Assembly (NCBI GenBank): GCA_003105305.1
Contig: PQAQ01000086.1
Span: 1 to 11,307, forward strand
Direction of reading: 5' to 3'
DNA length: 11,307 nt
Source of the DNA: Candidatus Methylomirabilota bacterium
GTDB taxonomy: Bacteria; Methylomirabilota; Methylomirabilia; Methylomirabilales; Methylomirabilaceae
Positions 9,035-11,307 of this stretch are shown piece after piece. The position numbers and the translations under genes are program-made. Positions within the stretch are counted from its first letter, which is position 1, and the number at the start of each line of letters is the position of its first letter. The notes beneath the pieces were generated by a model. It was not told the DNA's origin and searched no databases. It saw only the letters and a program-made list of their open reading frames with translations.

Positions 9035-9793
9035 TTATGGTAAGTCTATCGTGGCGACGATTCGGGTATTGTGGGTGAGGCGTTGCGTTGCGATCAGTGT
9101 CTCGTAGGTTCGCTGGAGGAGCTTCATGTCCTCCCAGACTGTTTTCTTCTCGTGCGGGTTACGCAGCAGGTACGCAGGGTGAAACGTGGGGAGAATGGGG
9201 ATCCCGTGATAGTCGTGAAATCGCCCGCGTAGTTTGGAGATCGGCTCCTTGGTGCGCAGGAGGGTCTGGGCTGCAAAGGTGCCCAGCGCGCAGATGAGCT
9301 TCGGTTGGATAGCCTGAAGTTGTGCGATCAGGAACGGCTCACATGCCGCGATCTCATCCGGCTCCGGGTTCCGATTGGCCGGGGGTCGGCACTTGACGAT
9401 GTTGCAGATATACACCTGCTCGCGGGTCAGTTTCATCGCTTCGATGATGCGTGTCAGTAACTGGCCCGCCTTTCCCACAAACGGCTCACCCTGCTGGTCT
9501 TCGTCCGCCCCTGGCGCCTCTCCCACAAAGACAAGCCAAGCCTGCGGGTCGCCGACTCCGAACACAATAGTCTTCCGACCTGTGTGTAACTTACACCGCG
9601 CGCATTCCCCCAGCGCTTGTCGCACATGGGTAAGGGGTAGGAACGGTTCAGGAGACTTTCCTTGACGTTCAGGCCACGCGACGTGGAGACGTTCCACCCC
9701 CAATAGCTGCTGCCTGCGCATGTGGGCGCGTGTCTGGCCGATCAGGTCGCGAAGTTCGTTGATCTCACTGTGTGCCGTTTCGTCCATCCTCAA
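9035..9793 (-). CDS. udg: Family 4 uracil-DNA glycosylase (iron-sulfur)
   Basis: It removes uracil from DNA to start base excision repair. The protein has 252 residues, with a charged ~55-residue N-terminal extension before the core. The family 4 motifs are clear: [20 protein letters not shown] (91-110) and [10 protein letters not shown] near 204-213, with His205. Four cysteines placed as [4Fe-4S] ligands are C64 and C67 (CARC), C135 (KCRPP) and C151 (AACEPF); C130 is an additional cysteine. I saw no KRRIH insertion, so it is not UdgX. The frame can begin at TTG 9793, with AGGA 4 bases upstream, or at ATG 9787. The first is 6 bp after the coaBC stop, so the two genes are surely co-transcribed. 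It is probably housekeeping repair. Confidence 0.94.
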   Translation of the reverse strand: MRMDETAHSEINELRDLIGQTRAHMRRQQLLGVERLHVAWPERQGKSPEPFLPLTHVRQALGECARCKLHTGRKTIVFGVGDPQAWLVFVGEAPGADEDQQGEPFVGKAGQLLTRIIEAMKLTREQVYICNIVKCRPPANRNPEPDEIAACEPFLIAQLQAIQPKLICALGTFAAQTLLRTKEPISKLRGRFHDYHGIPILPTFHPAYLLRNPHEKKTVWEDMKLLQRTYETLIATQRLTHNTRIVATIDLP

Positions 9794-9799
9794 TTCATC

Positions 9800-11008
9800 C
9801 TAAGCGCTGTGCCCTGTTGTGTGCCGCAGAGCCACCACGCGGTTGAGGATTCGACGCGCCACCTCGCGCTTGGGTAAGAGCGGCAGCGGTTCAACCCCGC
9901 CAGTGGAATCGAGAAGGATCACCTGATTGTTGTCGCTGCCGAAACCGGCGTCTTTCTGACTCACGTCATTCGCCACGATCAGGTCAAGATGCTTGGCCGA
10001 CAGCTTGTGCCTCGCCCGCGGTATCAGTTCACCGGTTTCCGCCGCAAAGCCGACGACGATTCGCCTATCCTTGTGCGCGCCGATCTCCTGCAGGATATCC
10101 GGATTCGGCGTCAGATCCAGCGTCAGAAGCCCGTCGCATTTTGCAAGCTTCGACTCGGCCGGGTGAGCCGGGCGATAGTCGCTGACGGCGGCTGCCTTGA
10201 TGATGACCGTCGCCTCGGCCAGCCGGTCCAGTACAGCCTCGCGCATCTGCAGGGCGGTCTCAACCCGAATGCACTCCACCCCCGCGGGGGGGGATAAGGC
10301 GGACGGCCCACTGACCAGGATGGTTCTGGCGCCGCGGGCTGCCGCCTCTGTCGCCAAGGCATAGCCCATCTTGCCGGAGGAGCGCGTACTCAGGTAACGG
10401 ACCGGATCGAGCGGCTCGCGCGTGGGGCCCGCGGTAATCAGCACTACCTCATTGCTGAGGTCGCGAGCCGGGCAGAGCGTCTCGGCGACGGCCTGCACGA
10501 TCTCGACGCACTCGGTGAGCCGTCCGGGTCCCCACACTCCAGAAGCCAGCTCACCCGTTGCGGGTTCGATGATCCGAACGCCCCAGCTTCGTAGTCGTGC
10601 CAGATTATCCTGGACGGCCGGATGACGGTACATGTCGGCATCCATTGCGGGCGCCAGGATCACCGGGCGCGTACAGGCGAGAAAGAGGGTACTCAGCAGA
10701 TCGTCGGCGATCCCATGGGCAAACTTGGCGATGATATCGGCAGTCGCGGGGGCGATCAGGACCAGATCGGCCTCTTGCGCGGCGCCGAGGTGCGGCATCT
10801 CGGCCTCCCAGGCCGTGTGATCGGTCAGCACCGCCTGCCGGCAGAGCGTAGCGAAGGTCAGGGGCGCAACAAATCGCTGCGCCGCTTCGGTCATTACGAC
10901 GCGAACAGAGGCCCCGGCCTTAGTCAACTCCCGCACCAGCTCGACGGCCTTATAGGCGGCGATGCTGCCGGTTACACCGAGTACAATCTTTTTTCCGGTC
11001 AGTGTCAT
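9800..11008 (-). CDS. coaBC: Bifunctional phosphopantothenoylcysteine synthetase/decarboxylase
   Basis: It makes 4'-phosphopantetheine for coenzyme A: CoaB joins CTP-activated phosphopantothenate to cysteine, and flavin-dependent CoaC decarboxylates the product. Its 402 residues cover CoaC (1-~180: GVTGSIAAYK, catalytic His73 in MPHLG, APATAD) and CoaB (~186-402: ITAGPTREPLDPVRY, SSGKMGYALA, VGFAAETGE, ANDVSQ). By position against E. coli Dfp as I recall it, Asn125 is Asp123 (PAMDADMY), Cys158 is Ser156 (LASGVWGPGR), Asn210 is Thr208 (YLSTRSSG) and the KIKK motif reads KLAK (287-290). The first two have precedents in other CoaBC proteins; the Asn210 change is more surprising. GGTGG lies 5 bases before the ATG. 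A C8 run on the coding strand is at 10286-10293. Confidence 0.96.
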   Translation of the reverse strand: MTLTGKKIVLGVTGSIAAYKAVELVRELTKAGASVRVVMTEAAQRFVAPLTFATLCRQAVLTDHTAWEAEMPHLGAAQEADLVLIAPATADIIAKFAHGIADDLLSTLFLACTRPVILAPAMDADMYRHPAVQDNLARLRSWGVRIIEPATGELASGVWGPGRLTECVEIVQAVAETLCPARDLSNEVVLITAGPTREPLDPVRYLSTRSSGKMGYALATEAAARGARTILVSGPSALSPPAGVECIRVETALQMREAVLDRLAEATVIIKAAAVSDYRPAHPAESKLAKCDGLLTLDLTPNPDILQEIGAHKDRRIVVGFAAETGELIPRARHKLSAKHLDLIVANDVSQKDAGFGSDNNQVILLDSTGGVEPLPLLPKREVARRILNRVVALRHTTGHSA

Positions 11009-11028
11009 CTGGCCACCGTGAAAAACCA

Positions 11029-11118
11029 GGGTGTAGGGTATAGGGTATAGGGTCTAAGGCCCAGTCGCGTCGGGTCCTTTTTTAAAACCCTAAACCCTGT
11101 ACCCTCCATACCCTATCC
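11029..11118. repeat. Imperfect inverted repeat made of GGGTATA-like heptamers
   Basis: The left arm (11029-11059) contains GTGTAGG, GTATAGG, GTATAGG and GTCTAAGG in series. The right arm (11087-11118) is its near complement (ACCCTNNA units); I count about 27 of 32 positions matching with small gaps. The slt stop codon (11113-11115) lies inside the right arm. On the minus strand the second arm is followed by GGTTTTT (11021-11027), so the structure could terminate slt transcription just ahead of the coaBC ribosome site. Confidence 0.75.
11058..11083 (+). terminator. Terminator-like hairpin in the loop of the inverted repeat, plus strand
   Basis: GGCCC (11058-11062) pairs with GGGTCC (11072-11077) allowing a bulge or wobble, followed directly by six T. 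It would stop plus-strand transcription, though no plus-strand gene is visible in the window, so it may only block antisense transcripts. Confidence 0.35.
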
Positions 11119-11307
11119 TTTACCGTACTGCGCGCGGTAGCGATAATAGCTTCCAAGGACCCGCTTTACGTATGCTCGCGTTTCTGTGAAGGGGATCTCT
11201 TCAATGAATTCATCATCAGTGCGATCTTCAAGCCGCTGGAGCCAGCGGCGTACCTGGTTTGGCCCGGCATTGTATGCAGCCAGCGCCTTGGCCCAGTTGC
11301 CCTTGAA
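11113..11307 (-). CDS. slt: Soluble lytic murein transglycosylase, C-terminal 64 residues (5' part outside window)
   Basis: Slt-type enzymes cleave peptidoglycan glycan strands in the periplasm with formation of anhydromuramic acid. Only the C-terminal end is visible: FKGNWAKALAAYNAGP, then VRRWL, DEFIEEIPFTETRAYVKRVL and YYRYRAQYG before TAG. The AYNAGP motif and the ETRxYVKRVL segment are characteristic of the catalytic lysozyme-like domain. The catalytic glutamate lies upstream, outside the window. The stop codon falls within the heptamer inverted repeat. The gene is annotated by family; whether it is Slt70 proper or an MltE-type paralogue cannot be decided from this fragment. Confidence 0.93.
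   Translation of the reverse strand, partial: FKGNWAKALAAYNAGPNQVRRWLQRLEDRTDDEFIEEIPFTETRAYVKRVLGSYYRYRAQYGKG

Noticed and set aside
9035..9793. UdgX-type covalent uracil-DNA binding protein
   Set aside because: The KRRIH loop that marks UdgX is absent; the sequence follows the ordinary family 4 pattern.

Overview
This looks like a chromosomal segment of a Gram-negative-type bacterium with moderately high GC (I estimate high fifties percent in the genes). The envelope genes support this: two lipoproteins, a signal-peptide protein, a single-pass membrane protein and a Slt-type lytic transglycosylase. The species cannot be fixed from sequence alone. A deeply branching lineage such as NC10 (Methylomirabilis-like) or a deltaproteobacterium-like group would fit, but that is a guess. 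Every gene I can support lies on the minus strand, so transcription runs from high to low coordinates.

Layout in transcription order: the C-terminal end of a soluble lytic transglycosylase (11307 to 11113, truncated by the window). Then comes an inverted repeat built from GGGTATA-like heptamers (11029-11118) that contains the transglycosylase stop codon. Next is coaBC (coenzyme A synthesis), followed 6-12 bp later by a family 4 uracil-DNA glycosylase. A 468-bp AT-richer gap (8567-9034) holds a candidate promoter. After it come a papain-like (C1) cysteine peptidase, a GlgX/isoamylase-type glycogen debranching enzyme, a short secreted carboxypeptidase-regulatory-like protein and a membrane-anchored coiled-coil protein of unknown function. 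Then come two tandem paralogous lipoproteins of unknown function and finally the first ~694 codons of priA (replication restart helicase), cut by the left window edge.

Housekeeping genes (slt, coaBC, udg, priA) flank a block of about 7 kb (roughly 2085-9034) of accessory-type genes. coaBC and priA are close neighbours in many bacteria, so this block may be an insertion between them. No single pathway links the block: it holds one glycogen enzyme, one protease and four envelope proteins without recognised function. The most unusual items are the tandem lipoprotein pair with an operator-like palindrome in its candidate promoter, an in-frame peptide insertion in PriA together with an altered DEEH box, substitutions at several CoaBC active-site positions, and the heptamer inverted repeat. 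I saw no rRNA, tRNA, CRISPR array, insertion sequence or phage gene.
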